Assembly (NCBI RefSeq): GCF_018873765.1 | Contig: NC_057918.1 | Coordinates: 11,540,862-11,604,861 of the forward strand | Source of the DNA: Telopea speciosissima | Lineage: Eukaryota; Streptophyta; Magnoliopsida; Proteales; Proteaceae | DNA: 64,000 nt | Reading direction: 5' to 3' | Part shown: piece by piece, positions 33,201-44,072 of the stretch | Numbering within the stretch: position 1 is the stretch's first letter | How the letters are laid out: the number at the start of each line of letters is the position of its first letter | Translations under genes and position numbers: made by a program | Notes under the pieces: model-generated | Told to the model about the DNA's origin: nothing | What the model saw: only the letters and a program-made list of their open reading frames with translations | The model's database searches: none

Positions 33201-36200
33201 ATGTCTTCCCTTCACCTTTTTCAAGGCCTTTTCGGTCTTTGCATCAACCTCCTCAAGTCCCAAATCTTCCTTGTTGGTGTTTCTGATACCACCACAACGT
33301 CCCTCTCCTCCATCACCGGCTTTTCCCTTGGCACCTTACCTGTCCGTTAGCTTGGCCTCCCCCTCATCCCTGCTAGACTTTCAGCCCACCACTGTACCCC
33401 CATTCTGGACCTCCTCCGTAGAGGCTGCAGCTTTGGAAAGCCAAGCTTTTATCCTATGCAGGTCGTCTTGAGCTCATCAGATCGGTGCTTCAGTCCTGCT
33501 ACATCTATTGGAGTGGTGTTTTTGGCCTTCCCAAGGCTACCATCAAGGCTGCCGAATCTATTATGTGTGCTTTCCTATGGAAAGGCGTGGATTCAGCCAG
33601 GTTCCTTCACCCCAAGAGCTGGTCTTCCATTTGCATCCCCAAATCTGAAGGAGGTCTTGGTCTCAGAAGGATTAAAGATGTAAACATTGCTGGTTCTATC
33701 AAGTTGTTATGGAAGCTCCTCACCAACAAATCCAGCATCTGGACTACTTGGGTGTACGCTGGACCTCTCCGTAGAGACTCTATCTGGATTGTTAGCTCAG
33801 TGACAAACTCCTCCTGGGTTTGGCGTAGAATCCTCCAAGTGAGGCATATAGCCAAGGAAGCTATATCTTGCAGGATCGATGACGGTTTGCAGACTTACCT
33901 CTAGCTTGACAAATGGCACCCTTCCGGTGTCCTATCTTCCCTTGTGAGCCCCCGTGACATCTATGCTTCTGGATTGGACAAATCAACCCTTGTGGCTTCC
34001 ATCATCAGCAGAGGCTCATGGTCCCCCCCTCTCCCCCCTCCCCTCGCAGATCTTTGGAGCTCCCTCCCCCCTATCCCCCTTGGTCACCGAGGTAGAGGTG
34101 ACACCATCTTGTGGCTCCCCTCCCCCTCTGGAAGATTCAGTTCCCACTCCGCTTGGGACATAGTTAGACATAGAGGGACCCCCTGTCCTTGGCATAAAGT
34201 ACTCTGGTTTAAAGGGCACATCCCTCGACATAGCCTTACCGCTTGGCGTGCCCTAGCAAACTACCTCCCAACCCAAGCATTCCTCATTCATCGCCACATG
34301 TAAGTCTCTCCCAGCTGCTGCCTTTGTTGGAATGGGCATGAAGATGCAGATCACCTGTTCTTCACTTGCCCCTTTGCTTCCTCCATTTGGAACTGTGTTC
34401 TTCGCCACTGTTGGCCTGCTCGCCGAAGGCCTCTTTCCCTTTCCAAGGAATGGGTTTGGATTGATATGACGTTTGGAGGCAACTCAATTTGTGATTTGGT
34501 TGGCAAGATTGCCTTTTGTGCCACTATCTCCCACATTTGGATGGAGCGTAACCTTAGAAGATGGACGTCCAACTCCCGCTCTTTCGACAAGATTTGGAAG
34601 ACCATCTTTTTTTATGTTTCATCTAAAATTAGTTCCCTCCCCCTTGTTGATGTAAAGGATACCCCGAGGAACAGGCTCATTGTCGTCTCCTGGGGTCTTC
34701 CTATATCCTTTTTGCACCCTAGCTAGTCTCTAGCTTCAGTTTTGTTGGCCCTTGGGCTTGTATATTCCCTCTCCTTTCTTCGTAATTAAATTTTCATTCA
34801 TCCAAAAAAAAAAAAAAAAACATACTAACAGCAATGACAAGCTAATCACATTCCAGGTGTAAACCAATTTTCACAGGCTAACCAGCTAACAGCTATTTCA
34901 CCTCCCAAGAAGAGCACAAGAATACTGAATACCCAAAAATAAACTAGGTAACAAACCTTCAGAAACTTGAGAAAGAGATAATGGTCATGTAAATGCACAT
35001 TAAGATTATATAAACTCAAGACATGATTCAGCCAAATTCTGGGGGAGTGGGAGATTTCAAGCTTGAATTAACATGAAAAGAAATACAATATTAATATAAA
35101 TATCAACAATGAATCCGAAAGTTCCAATCATACAGTATGTAGCAGCTCATTCCAAATGATAGAGAAAGATAGATATTGCTATAATGCTTTTCTTTAAAAT
35201 TAATCTAATTCAGAGAACCTAATAAAATATAAACCCACAATCATCTAGTTTTGACTCATGATTTTACTTTGAAGCAAAAAGCAAGAAACAGAATATTCAA
35301 GTGGAACAAACAGTGGAGGAACTTCAACTAGAAGTACAATATACAACATACATTCATCACAGAGAGAAAAGAAAGAAACAAAAGTACAATATACATTTTA
35401 TCCGAAGATCTTAAATAAGAATACCCCTTAAAACCACAGCTAATAGAAATTATTTTCAGAAGATGGCTCAGATACCTTTTTGCTTGTTGGTCTCCTCAAA
35501 AAATCAGAGCTTCCAAAAATGCATGATGATACCACAACGCGGCAGGTATTCATGTACTCCTTATCCTTTTCATATAAATCAAATCCAGTGGTCGGGGATC
35601 CCTCTGGTCCTTTAACAAAACCACAATGAATTGTTTGATTTCTTGCATAAAAGGAATTCTCTCTTTCTTCAAGAGTCTGATGTCCTCCAAATCTGGGTTC
35701 AAACTTATGATGCCCGTAAGTTATGTCCTCTCTTTCTATATATCCTAGGGTAAACTGAGTAAAATTCATGTACTCCTTGGGCTCCACTAGTTCATCGACG
35801 GACTCCACAAGCCCAACATCACAAGGAAAATCTGGAAGATCCAATATAAGAAAGTAAAAACCATATAATCATAAGTTAGCCATATAGAATGACTAAAACT
35901 AAATTCATGGGTAACATTGATGCAATCCCGGGTTAAGGAACCTAATAACGACCATAAGATTGATAAGTTACTCAAATTAAATGATTAATGGCAGTTTCAT
36001 AAAAATCCAAAACAATTTAGGAACCTTTTAAAGAGGTGAACAGAATTTGGGGGTAGCAAAATAATTAGTTTAAATGAAAAGGGCGAGCATGAATTTCAGA
36101 AAGAATAGGATAAGTTGAACACAGTTCAGAAAAGGGCTTTTATGTTATTACAAGAGTCAAGGTCTTATGTGCAATTAAGAAGAATTAGTCCTCTTCTTCT

Positions 36201-39200
36201 TCGATAGAAACTCATTCACGGTAGAACCAGCCCCCAACAATTTGATGGCAGCCAAACCTGATGAAACTTTAGGGTAGAGTTCTTAATCCAGTAACTCAGA
36301 TTCTCTGAAACCCTCACAAGAGTCATTCAAAACAGAAGAAAGAAAGAGAAGAAGCATAGCTGACCAGCAGGACATGCAAAGTAGCAGCTCAAAAGCTTGA
36401 AGAAATCTCAATGTCAAGTCGTCATTTTATTCGATCCAACTCAATCCCGTGTGGGTTACAATTTTATATAATAAATAAGCAAAAAAATTCTACGCGAAGC
36501 GAGGGTAAGGCTGTGTACATTTGCCCCTCCCAGACCCTGCAGTAGTGGGAGACTCGTGCACTGGGACGCTCTTTAAAGAAACAAAAACTCCTAAACAAAT
36601 TCTAAAACTGAAAGTAGAGTTCAAAGTTAATTTGGACTCTCACTCCTATGTAGCTAATAAAGAGACAATGTTAAAAATGGAAATTGATAAAAATAACCCC
36701 TAACCCTACTTGTAACTGCATCACACCTGCTATGAAAGAAATATAAATATACTACAAGTGGGTAAGGATCCTCTCCAATGGATCTAATGGGATTCTAATC
36801 ACCTAAAGACTAGGTTATAGAAAAAAAATCATAGGATTAGGAACAAAATCAGTTTTGCGGAAAAAAATTAGAAATTTGATGGAGAACAGTTCTGTGAAGT
36901 TTGATCAGATTCTGCACTATGTAAAAATTCTACTTGAATAAGGAAAACAAAATTTTGACATTCAGATTTAAAGCTTCAAGTTTTAATTTTGATACTGAAC
37001 TAATATGATAAACTAACCAGAAACGAGAGTTTTTTAGAAATCAAACTAGCCGTAGGACTGGAATTCGATGGTAAGTTCTGATTTAGAAACCAGAAAACAA
37101 ACCAGGACTTAGAACTGATAGCAAGAACTGAAATAGAAGAAGAATGGATCAGGACAAGCAACCAATCAAAATAGTAACTAATTAAGAAAAAGAAATTAGA
37201 AACTGAAGGAATAACATGTGCAGGAAAGGAATAGAGAGTTCTGACCTGTAACCATGGAAGAAGAAGATAGAAAGAAGAGAAGATATGAATCAGGAATCCC
37301 ACCTGATCCTCAGGGCTGGCATCGCTCCCACCAAGGCTTCACTGCATCTCACAGCAAAACAGAGCTCTGAATCTCACAGAACTCAAGGGCTGAAAGCCCA
37401 AAGAATTAGGTACATTATGTGAGGTATGGCTGTAAAAAAGAGAAGAAGCCGAGCTACAATAAAAATTCCTGTTGCTACTCATGTATAAGAGCCGAAATAG
37501 GGGTAGGGCCCTCCATGGCATCAGGTAACCACACATGAAGGGGGAATTGTGCAGATTTAGCAACTGCACCGACTTCTATTCATCAAATAGTGGGGGAGGC
37601 TAACGCTTATCCTCTTACATATATTTATAAAATTCTAACAACAAAACTCAAAATAGGACTCAATGCAATCCTAACTCCATCCCATCGATCTGCTGTTATG
37701 GAGGAGTTCTTAACTGACTCAATCTTTGAAATAAGGAAAGAAATGAACCCAAACAGAATAGAAAATTCCTTCATGTGCAGGCTGTGTATGGAAGTATCCT
37801 AGTCTAACCAGTAACCAAACAACCTAAATTAAGAAAAACTTGATTAAAAAAGAACGGGATTACATAGATACTAGTCTAGCCAGCTAATGACAATAACGTA
37901 ATAAAATTAAAACTCCTAAACTAGACCCACGACTGGAATGAACCACAGGTTCAGTTGAACAAGAAAACTGATTCAAACCATGAACCGTAGGACAAGAAGA
38001 GGCCCTGGTCTTCAAGCTATCACAGGAGCCTCTCTTCCTCTTCTTTCTGGCTGCTGAATAATACATCAGGATAGGTGACAAAAAGCATATAGGAGAGGAG
38101 TGGTATGGGATGTGGAGCCTGCTAGAGGACTGCGACCCCTCTCTGTCCTCTCCAGTGACTCGAAAGGGGCTGCGCCGCGCCCACTTCAAGCAAAATGTTT
38201 CTAGGTTAGGGACAAATGGAATGGCATATTCAGTTATTACAACAAATCCAATTCATCAAAACCCCCCCCCCCCCAAAGGTAATCAAAAAAAAATCTGGAA
38301 CACTTGTTCAACAAAGTGAACGATGAGTGATAATAAGAAAAAGAATCTAATAATTTCACATTAACTGGCTCCCTCACCTTTTAGACAAAACAGAGAGATA
38401 CAGGTGCCTTCTTTCTGCACAAAAAGTCCCAAAACCAGTAAATCTCTTCAGCTATGTCCTAACATCTTGGACTAGTCACAGATTACATGTGTGATGCAGA
38501 TAAAGGGACGTACCCAGTGCACAAGGCTCCCGTGTTTCAAAGGGTCTGGGAGAGGCAGATGGTAGGCAGCCTTATCCCCTTCACGGAGAGGCTGATTCCC
38601 AGGACTCGAACCCGTGCCACTGCACTGGCAGTAACGAGACCTTGTCATCGCACCAAGCAACGACCCTCTTCATGTGTGATGCAGATAAAACACAGAATTG
38701 GGCTTATTTTAGCGGAAATAAGCCTTGGGTTGGATATATATATATATATATGCTGGGCTTTAATCCATGGGTTTTCTTTGTAATAGGCCACTTTAATGGG
38801 CCTAAAATATGGGTGGAAGGTTGGAATACGGGATTTACTTTCTTAGTTTAGTTTGGGTTGTATTATTTCATTATTTTATTGTTTATCTCTTAACCAGTAA
38901 AGCTTGGATAGAGTCTCGTCTGAAGAGACTCTTCTACCTAGTTTGGATCGAGTTTTAGTAATGCGGGACATCTATTCTAACTATTTAGATAAGATAGAGT
39001 GTTAGTCATATGGGACACCTGTACCTACTTTGGATAGAGTTTCCCTCATCCTTCTTTCCTATTTCAGTTTCTATTGTAAGGCTTCATAAACCCCACAGTT
39101 TGCTAATTGAATAAAGTTGGCTTTTGCTTCCAATCTTCTGTGAGATTCAGAATGATGTTGGGAGATGCAGCGCAACCCTTGATGAGATTCTAAGGTAGCC

Positions 39201-42200
39201 AGAAAGGTTGATGGGATTGCAATCTAGTTCCATGTGAGATGCTTGCTCCATATCCTTGTACTTCTCTTCCATTCTTCTTCATCTTGTTCACCATCAAATC
39301 AGTCAGCATTTTGGTTTCTATTCTCTTCTTGAGCATACCCTACTCGCTGGAATTTCAATTTCTCCATTGTTTCCACTGTGATTCCAAATCTGATTTCACA
39401 CTTGGTAATTACATAGTATTCTAAACACCCCCACGGTTTCAAATTTTGGTTTTTGTGCTGATTTCTTAGAGTCCTACTTCAAATTGGATTTTTAGTTCTA
39501 CTCTAATTTAAGATCAGATTTGATTTTCTGTTTCAAATTAGTATCCTTATATTATTTCTGAAATCTGTTGGTGTTTTGATGCATTTTTTATTGCTGTTTT
39601 GAACCCATTAAAACCTGCTATCAGTAATCAATTCTAGAATTCTGTTTTCAAGCATCCTATCCCTAATAGGATAACTTTATAACTACAGATCAGACTCTTC
39701 TTTTGAGAAGTTGTTCCCCTCTACAAATCAAATCTTCGATCAAGGTTTCCCTTCAATCTGAGTTTCTGATCATTAGATATTTAATTTCTCTTGAATCAGC
39801 ACTTTTTGCTCTTCAATGCAGTTCTGGTTTTCAATTGAGTTTCTGAACCCAATCTCTTAGGCTTCTAGAAACCCATCAATGTGACTGGGTCAATTAGTCC
39901 CAAAAATTTAGAGGGGTTCAAATTGATCGTTTATGTAATTAAACTACGTGAGCCATTGCAAGTTCCATATAAAACTTGCATTTGGCTAAACCAAAACAAC
40001 ATGACGTTATGTCATTGGCTTCAGTATCGGTAAAGTAGTAAAACAAAGACCGAGTGAAGATGCATAGGTATGAACTATGAAGTTCTTGCAAATTGTAACA
40101 ATGCTAACCAATCTTTCCCAACAAAAAATCTTCTCCCCATCCAACATCCCACCACCCACCCTCTTTCTAGGAGGAGCTTGGTGGGTAGGTAAACATGGTG
40201 TTTAGTCTGTCAGTAGATGAGGAAAGGACTCAGAAAGTAGGACATACTTATTGGAGTATTGACACTCAGAAACTTTATGAAGTCAGCAAGTTCACAACCT
40301 CAAAACCCTACCCAGAAAGTAGGACATACTTCTTGGAGTTTTACCCTGAGTAGGGCACTAGAACCCTGGGCAAGATGTTTAATGCGTGCACATGACCAGA
40401 AGTGTTTTGTCTATAGTTGGTGTGCCAACGTATCCCAGTTTTTTCTACCTCCCAACTCAGTGGTTCAAGCTAAAACCAAACCCCATCACCCCTTAGACAA
40501 CACAAACACAAAGAAAAGAAAAGAAAAGTACAGAAGAACAAAAAAAATCATATTGTTGCATTTTGTCAAATGATGTCTCAATGTTTTTTTTTTTTTTGGG
40601 CTGTGTTGAAAACTATGCCAATTCATCAAAAACAATATTAGTCCAGTATCTGTACAAGAAGTTTTGAACCTTACCAAGAGAAACTCCTAGAATGGAGTTT
40701 GAAGAAAGCTCTTGAAATCATCAAGAAGACTACCTCTTCGTAGACAGGATGAAAATTAAGGAAATGTTTGTAATATCTGAAACAGCATTACATGCTGATA
40801 CCAAAAAAGGAAACAGCATCATGTGCTGAGTTGTCATCTGGGCCTTTATAATTCTCATCCTACTAATAATTTTAAAATGGATAAGGTCCATAACGTCATC
40901 TAATGACCAATAAATTCGGACAAAAGTGAGACATGAAATATGTACCAATGCAGTAGGGAATAAAAATTTTGCAAACCTCGTTTTCTGTACCTTAGACCCA
41001 CCCCAAAAGAAGCAAGGTATTAAATGGAAATTACCAGTCAGTTTTTTCCCTCAATTAAGCTAAGATGGTTCATAAACAAATAAGATTATGGCTTACATCA
41101 ATAAGAAAGAAGTGACTTATAAGACATTGAATCATAGGCAACTAGATTAGGCCATTAAAATAAAAGCACAAAATCACTTGGATCTCACTGGAAAAGATAA
41201 TTTTTTAACAGCAATAGCATGTAACATGATGGAAGAGAATCATAAAAGAAGGGAAAGCGTGCCAAACATACGTTGCTTACGACGTTTACTTCTAGGCTGT
41301 TCTAAACTGTATTGTTCTGAAGTTTCTTGATGTATATCCCATTGGGTTGAAGTTTCACCCTCAATTTTACCTACAAAGAGTAGTTAAAAGAATAAAGAAA
41401 GAAGAAAATTAAAAGCATCAAAGAAAATTAAAATGCCATCAAGAGGAACAACATATACTTGAAGAAAGGATAACTGAAGTTGAAAACTGAGTATTAGATG
41501 ACTCAAGACTCCGTTTCAACATTTACCACTAATTTTCCTTGACTTGATGATCGGTTCAAGAAACAATGGACTAGTGAGCCATGAGATAAGTTTTTTATGC
41601 AGATTCAAGATTCCAGATGAAATACCACAGTAGAAGAAAGGGCTTGTGATAGCATAAGAAACAGGACCTTCTCACCCTGCAGTTCATGGTTTGAACCAGT
41701 TTTCTGGTTCAACCAGGTTCTGCAGTTCACTTGCTTTTGTGCAGTTTAAGTTTTCAGTTTTTAGCTTGTAATAGGACACCTACTCACAGCTATAGATTGA
41801 ATATACTTCTTTTATTTTGTTTTTTTTCTATTAGTTTCCGAAGACTAGTCTGAACCAAAATTACATCAGCAAGTTATAAAAGCATGTAAGGGGGTTTCAG
41901 CATCCCCACGATTTTTTATGAATGATTAATGGCTTCAGCCTTTCAATTCTGTGAGATTCAGAATATTTGCTGCTTTGGTGATTCAACAATGCCTGGAGGT
42001 GACTCTGGACAGCAAGACCATCTAGGATATTATATTGACCCCTACCTTCCTTCCTCTGATCGGCAGCTAGTCTCTGCAGCCTTTTAATGGTCAGGAGATC
42101 CATTTTTTTTCCTTAAGTTTTTGGAGACTCTAAAATGTTTACATCCATAGAGAATAGGAAGATGAGAATGTGGAAAACAGAAAAACTTTTGATTATTAAT

Positions 42201-43276
42201 AAAACCTTTCCTCCTACTTTATACAACACGGTGACGTTGGCTGAAGGATCACCTCTAAAATTTCAGTTCTTTCTTGGACAACAGCACTGAAAAGAATCTT
42301 AAATATTGATCAATTTGGTTACACAGCCATATTATTCCCAACATATATATGTCTTATAAGTGCAGAAAATGTGGAGTCTGTTTTTGAGTTCTTTTTTTTG
42401 GGAGTGATATATTCTGTGGGTCATGCAGAATATACTAATGGAGATGATTCATGGTTAAGGACTGGTACATTATGTGTTGGGCTAAATGGAATTCCGTGGA
42501 TCATGCAGAAAACACTCATGGAGATGATTCGAGATTAAGGACTGGTCCATTATGTGTTGGGCTAAACTAGGCCAATTTCTGGTAGCTGACACCTATGGCT
42601 ATCAATACACTTGGCAGAGTTGGAAGAAACAAAGGAGCTCTAGAAGGCATCCAGACCCACCTATAAGGCGGCTTCCAAAGCAAAGGAGCTGATCATCTTC
42701 TGGCCCCAAAGCATAAAGAGTTTATTGACTCCCATAATTATGGGTGCCAACATTTATGGCATAATCCTTTTGCTCAGCCATTTAGTTTCTTTTTTTTGTT
42801 TTTTTTTTTTTTGGGGGGGGGGGCCGGGGGTTCTGTAGTTTGAAGACTGTAATAGAGGCTTGTATATACAAGTCAGGCCCCTGCGGGGCTACTGTTTATT
42901 TCTAATAAACTATCCTTTACCAGTTAAAAAAGAAAAATAGATAACTTTGGAAACAATTTAAAGTGATAGGCTTATATGTTCAAAGCTCACCAGGGAATGG
43001 CAATTTTCTGCCAAAGATTGACAAACATATCAAGAAAAGCAGCACAAGCAAAAACATCCAAAATGAAAGCCTCCGTCTGGTAGCATGACCAAACCTCCTC
43101 CCTCGACGGGATCTTGAACCATACTCATTTCGTTCATAAGATCGAATAACTGAACCAGCATTATCTCTTCTTTCCGGTAACAGTTCGCTAGTGTGACTGA
43201 GAAGGGTCATAGTGACATCTGACAATGCTATATCAACGAGCTCATCTGTTGGACAATTCGCCTGAGGAGAAAAAAT
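23728..43276 (-). CDS. DUF616 (TOD1/MUCI70-type) membrane glycosyltransferase-like gene
   Basis: Minus-strand exons with valid splice sites and consistent phase: 43276-42991, 41370-41272, 35831-35476, 27952-27741, 27300-27047, 26930-26752, 23799-23728 (stop). Together they encode 485 residues; the first exon starts at an acceptor, so 5' exon(s) are missing from this model. Order: basic stretch [15 protein letters not shown], one transmembrane helix ([16 protein letters not shown]), a short linker, then DUF616 from [142 protein letters not shown] and [14 protein letters not shown]. Family members include Arabidopsis MUCI70 (mucilage polysaccharide synthesis) and TOD1. A Golgi type II membrane location and a glycosyltransferase role are inferred from the family. 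Intron 3 holds a 6.6-kb antisense LINE. Confidence 0.85.
23970..24032 (-). pseudogene. Duplicated copy of the DUF616 terminal exon
   Basis: About 230 bp upstream (in gene direction) of the accepted last exon, the minus strand repeats it: acceptor CTTATCCAG then [24 protein letters not shown], compared with [14 protein letters not shown] in the accepted exon. Both are in the same phase and both end in a stop after 20-23 codons. The accepted exon keeps the family-conserved DCERR start, while this copy has ESEHR. It could be spliced as an alternative C-terminus or be a decayed tandem duplicate. Confidence 0.6.
24050..24263. repeat. TATCGG-rich repeat and (TG)n(TA)n(CA)n palindrome
   Basis: 24050-24205 is built from repeated 'gtatcg', 'ggtatt' and 'gatacgat' words on both strands. 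24219-24263 is a run of TG units, then TA units, then CA units, a near-perfect self-complementary dinucleotide palindrome of about 45 bp. It directly abuts the next MITE. It lies in DUF616 intron 6 (26751-23800). Confidence 0.7.
24264..24405. mobile_element. Fold-back MITE, TCATAGTTGTCA family, copy 3
   Basis: Ends are CATAGTTATCAAGGCG and CGCCTTGATAACTAT, perfect inverted repeats over 14-15 bases with the family's TTGTCA changed to TTATCA on both sides. The matching changes on the two arms suggest a diverged subfamily rather than random decay. About 142 bp, in DUF616 intron 6. Confidence 0.7.
24406..26358. repeat. Degenerate repeat modules in DUF616 intron 6
   Basis: Several blocks recur at low identity. 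'agagattgccgggctataaacagcacaagcaa' near 24665 resembles 'agagactgccaggctaaaataagcacaagcaa' near 26113. 'ttgccaaatgttcc' near 24600 resembles 'ttgccaaatatttcc' near 25008. 'gaaataggc' and 'gaaaggt' motifs recur near 23995, 24510 and 24890. No protein is encoded. The pattern suggests old local tandem duplication that may also have produced the duplicated last exon. An LTR-family copy (25900-26097) is embedded. Confidence 0.4.
25900..26097 (-). repeat. LTR-family (TGATGCA) copy B, minus strand
   Basis: Minus strand starts TGATGCAAATAAATCC and continues with blocks shared with 38677-38830 and 50523 downward: 'atgggcttattt', 'ggaaataa', then GGCCACTTTAATGGGCCTA. Only the first roughly 200 bp were aligned by eye; the other end is undefined. 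Confidence 0.45.
26359..26485. mobile_element. Fold-back MITE, TCATAGTTGTCA family, copy 4
   Basis: Begins ATATAGTTGTCAAGGC and ends GTTATATAACTAT; the interior contains 'gtcgcc' and 'cgcctagacgcc' words as in the other copies. The ends are more diverged. It lies in DUF616 intron 6, close to exon 6. Confidence 0.55.
28413..29627 (+). CDS. LINE ORF1: DUF4283 and CCHC zinc-knuckle protein
   Basis: This is an intact 404-codon frame. Residues about 45-190 match the DUF4283 pattern of plant LINE ORF1 proteins ([62 protein letters not shown]). A zf-CCHC knuckle follows, [14 protein letters not shown], then an acidic/Ser-rich tail. ORF1 proteins bind the element RNA and help form the ribonucleoprotein. 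The ORF stops at TAA before about 1 kb of unrelated sequence. A Pro-rich stretch at 30600-30950 looks like the rest of an ORF1 tail, so ORF1 may be truncated by an internal insertion. Confidence 0.75.
   Translation: MINATPLPFLGAPSTSSSSVTTERHSLHFVPPSIVDESRVGFCPKGLLDDELSKWQCCLVGHFLGACPPFHVVKSSLQKQWRAAGVVFTYLLSSGTFIFRFSDESDKTRALEGGPWQVGKKPIFLQQWDHRSSLCKIDLKSIPIWVNLPGLPFHYWCASRLSIIGSTIGNPLFSDERTKKMDRLSFARICVEINADDPPPDYVTIQEEDGHSFSQRVVYEWLPHYCSVCKLFGHPSKQCFPGPLGTKAYSNPLTSALGPLVEDATCVDVPAAATLAVDEEEDDVAVTVDTPCASAAVTIGDQSMVASVAGKPLESEGSPILSRGRKKERNCHRKSLCDSDEVPIHGESSDAHLPRRTSDTDHKRFAVLQSLNPRADCEVPVTLAPPEPWKNYGTDLQAPQYTCN
31061..34725 (+). pseudogene. LINE ORF2 (endonuclease, reverse transcriptase, zf-RVT), inactivated
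   Basis: The N-terminus [21 protein letters not shown] begins an APE-type endonuclease. After two frameshifts near 31150-31240 it runs openly from 31197 to 32489 with [16 protein letters not shown] and [10 protein letters not shown]. The reverse transcriptase follows: [60 protein letters not shown] and FADDLMIF (the metal-binding DD). The end carries a zf-RVT-like segment ([40 protein letters not shown]). Stops lie at 32490, 32772, 33348, 33902 and 34302, with a further frameshift between about 33350 and 33440. The usual GDFN and SDH endonuclease motifs read GDFD and SDY here. Confidence 0.85.
35832..38485. other. DUF616 intron 2, left part, with retroelement debris
   Basis: No exon is seen. 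36501-36575 is the 3' part of an Au-like SINE (GAGGGTAAGGCTGTGTACAT, then CTCGTGCACTGGGACG) on the plus strand. The stretch around 36370-36410 ('agcagctc...gcttgaagaaatctc') resembles 8170-8200, a piece of a dispersed retroelement. A C-run lies near 38264. The short open frames are random. Confidence 0.45.
38505..38670 (-). mobile_element. Au-like SINE, complete, with 19-bp target duplication
   Basis: A perfect 19-bp direct repeat, CATGTGTGATGCAGATAAA, flanks the element (38486-38504 and 38671-38689). On the minus strand it starts GAGGGTCGTTGCTTGGTGCG, has a B box GGTTCGAGTC, then CAGCCTCTCCGTGAAG, GGATAAGGCTGCC and GCCTTGTGCACTGGGTACG, ending in a short T-tract at the duplication. At 166 bp it is a full-length copy. 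It landed across the start of an LTR-family copy (38677). Confidence 0.9.
38677..39900 (+). repeat. LTR-family (TGATGCA) copy A, plus strand
   Basis: Starts TGATGCAGATAAAACACAG and shares 'gggcttatttt', 'ggaaataag', GTAATAGGCCACTTTAATGG and 'gggcctaaaatatgg' with the minus-strand copies at 26097 and 50523. The right end is not defined and the stated end is a guess from loss of T-rich LTR-like sequence. No primer-binding site was seen. It lies in DUF616 intron 2. Confidence 0.4.
39901..41271. other. Remaining DUF616 intron 2, no feature recognised
   Basis: AT-rich intronic sequence. A short duplication is visible: 'cagaaagtaggacatactt' occurs near 40231 and again near 40314. There are no exons, RNA genes or clear transposon ends. 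Confidence 0.4.
42411..42570. repeat. Two-copy 80-bp tandem repeat in DUF616 intron 1
   Basis: 42411-42490 and 42491-42570 share GGAGATGATTC, TTAAGGACTGGT and CATTATGTGTTGGGCTAAA, differing at about ten positions. The period is exactly 80 bp. The rest of this intron (41371-42990) is AT-rich with T- and G-runs near 42790-42830 and no exon. Confidence 0.75.
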
Positions 43277-43844
43277 CTGCATATAAAAATTAATAACATC
43301 GTTACACCCATAGTAAAAGCAGATAATAATTAAATTCCACCCATCACAAAAAAAAAAGAAAGCTGATAACAGTTCTGCAGTCCATTTGTAATGTGTTCAG
43401 TACTTCACTCTTTTTCTTTCTTTTTTTATTAATTATTATTATTATTATTATTATAAATAAAAAATGCATAAATCCAGGTCCCCATGTCTGCCTTCAACAA
43501 CGTTTCTTGAAGAAAACAATATAATAACAAAAACCATAAGCATACTATTATACTGCATTAACATAGAATTTAGAATTCAAGGATGGGAGAGTGCATTTAA
43601 TTTGGTCCCGCAATCCTGTGATTTCATTCCGAGGATGACATCAGGTGAAGAAAATTCACAGAACCATTGTCATAAAAAACACATGAGAAACACACAATAC
43701 AAAATCCACTGATCCCCTATAACGAAGCAACAATCGATAAAACAGGTCGAAACCAAGCTTAGGAGTTCTACAGATATGGAATGACAGTGCAAACCAGAGA
43801 GTGAATAGATCATACATTACTGCAATCAGAGACAAAGTTAGTAC

Positions 43845-44006
43845 CGGTGGAACGAACCAGATGTGGATTTCAAGTCCGGTAGATTGGCTGAAACTGATAA
43901 TGCTTCAAGCTTTACTTTTGAACCCCGTGAATCTCCGGAACTGTCGGATATCGAATTGCTCCGTTTTGTTTGTGCTTTGGCGGTTTCCTGGAGGCTTGCC
44001 GAATAC
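43845..44006 (-). other. Candidate upstream exon of the DUF616 gene
   Basis: On the minus strand an acceptor (CGTATTTCAG) precedes an open stretch YSASLQETAKAQTKRSNSIS, then a Ser-rich SDSSGDSRGSK and SANLPDLKSTSGSFHR, and a GT donor follows (CACCG/GTACTAAC). The Ser-rich character suits the N-terminal cytoplasmic tail of this type of protein. But the donor phase (2) does not join in frame to the exon at 43276; an earlier donor (TCAAAA/GTAAAG) would. The plus strand is also open here (43842-44072: FTFEPRESPELSDIELLRFV and onward), so even the strand is uncertain. Confidence 0.35.
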
Positions 44007-44072
44007 CTGAAATACGATTATTTTGGTTCCACAAGTGACAGAAGATATGGAAAACAGATAATTGCTTTTCAG

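Larger units (their letters stand above)
28244..34820 (+). mobile_element. 6.6-kb non-LTR retrotransposon (LINE), antisense in DUF616 intron 3
   Basis: The element ends in an A-run (34804-34820) and is flanked by a 14-bp target duplication, CATACTAACAGCAA (28230-28243 and 34821-34834). It has ORF1 (DUF4283 plus CCHC knuckle) and ORF2 (endonuclease, reverse transcriptase, zf-RVT). Base composition is strikingly C/T-rich on the plus strand and GC-richer than the host. Because the gene runs on the minus strand, the LINE is antisense to it. The target duplication is identical on both sides, but ORF2 has several stops and frameshifts, so it is no longer active. Confidence 0.9.
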
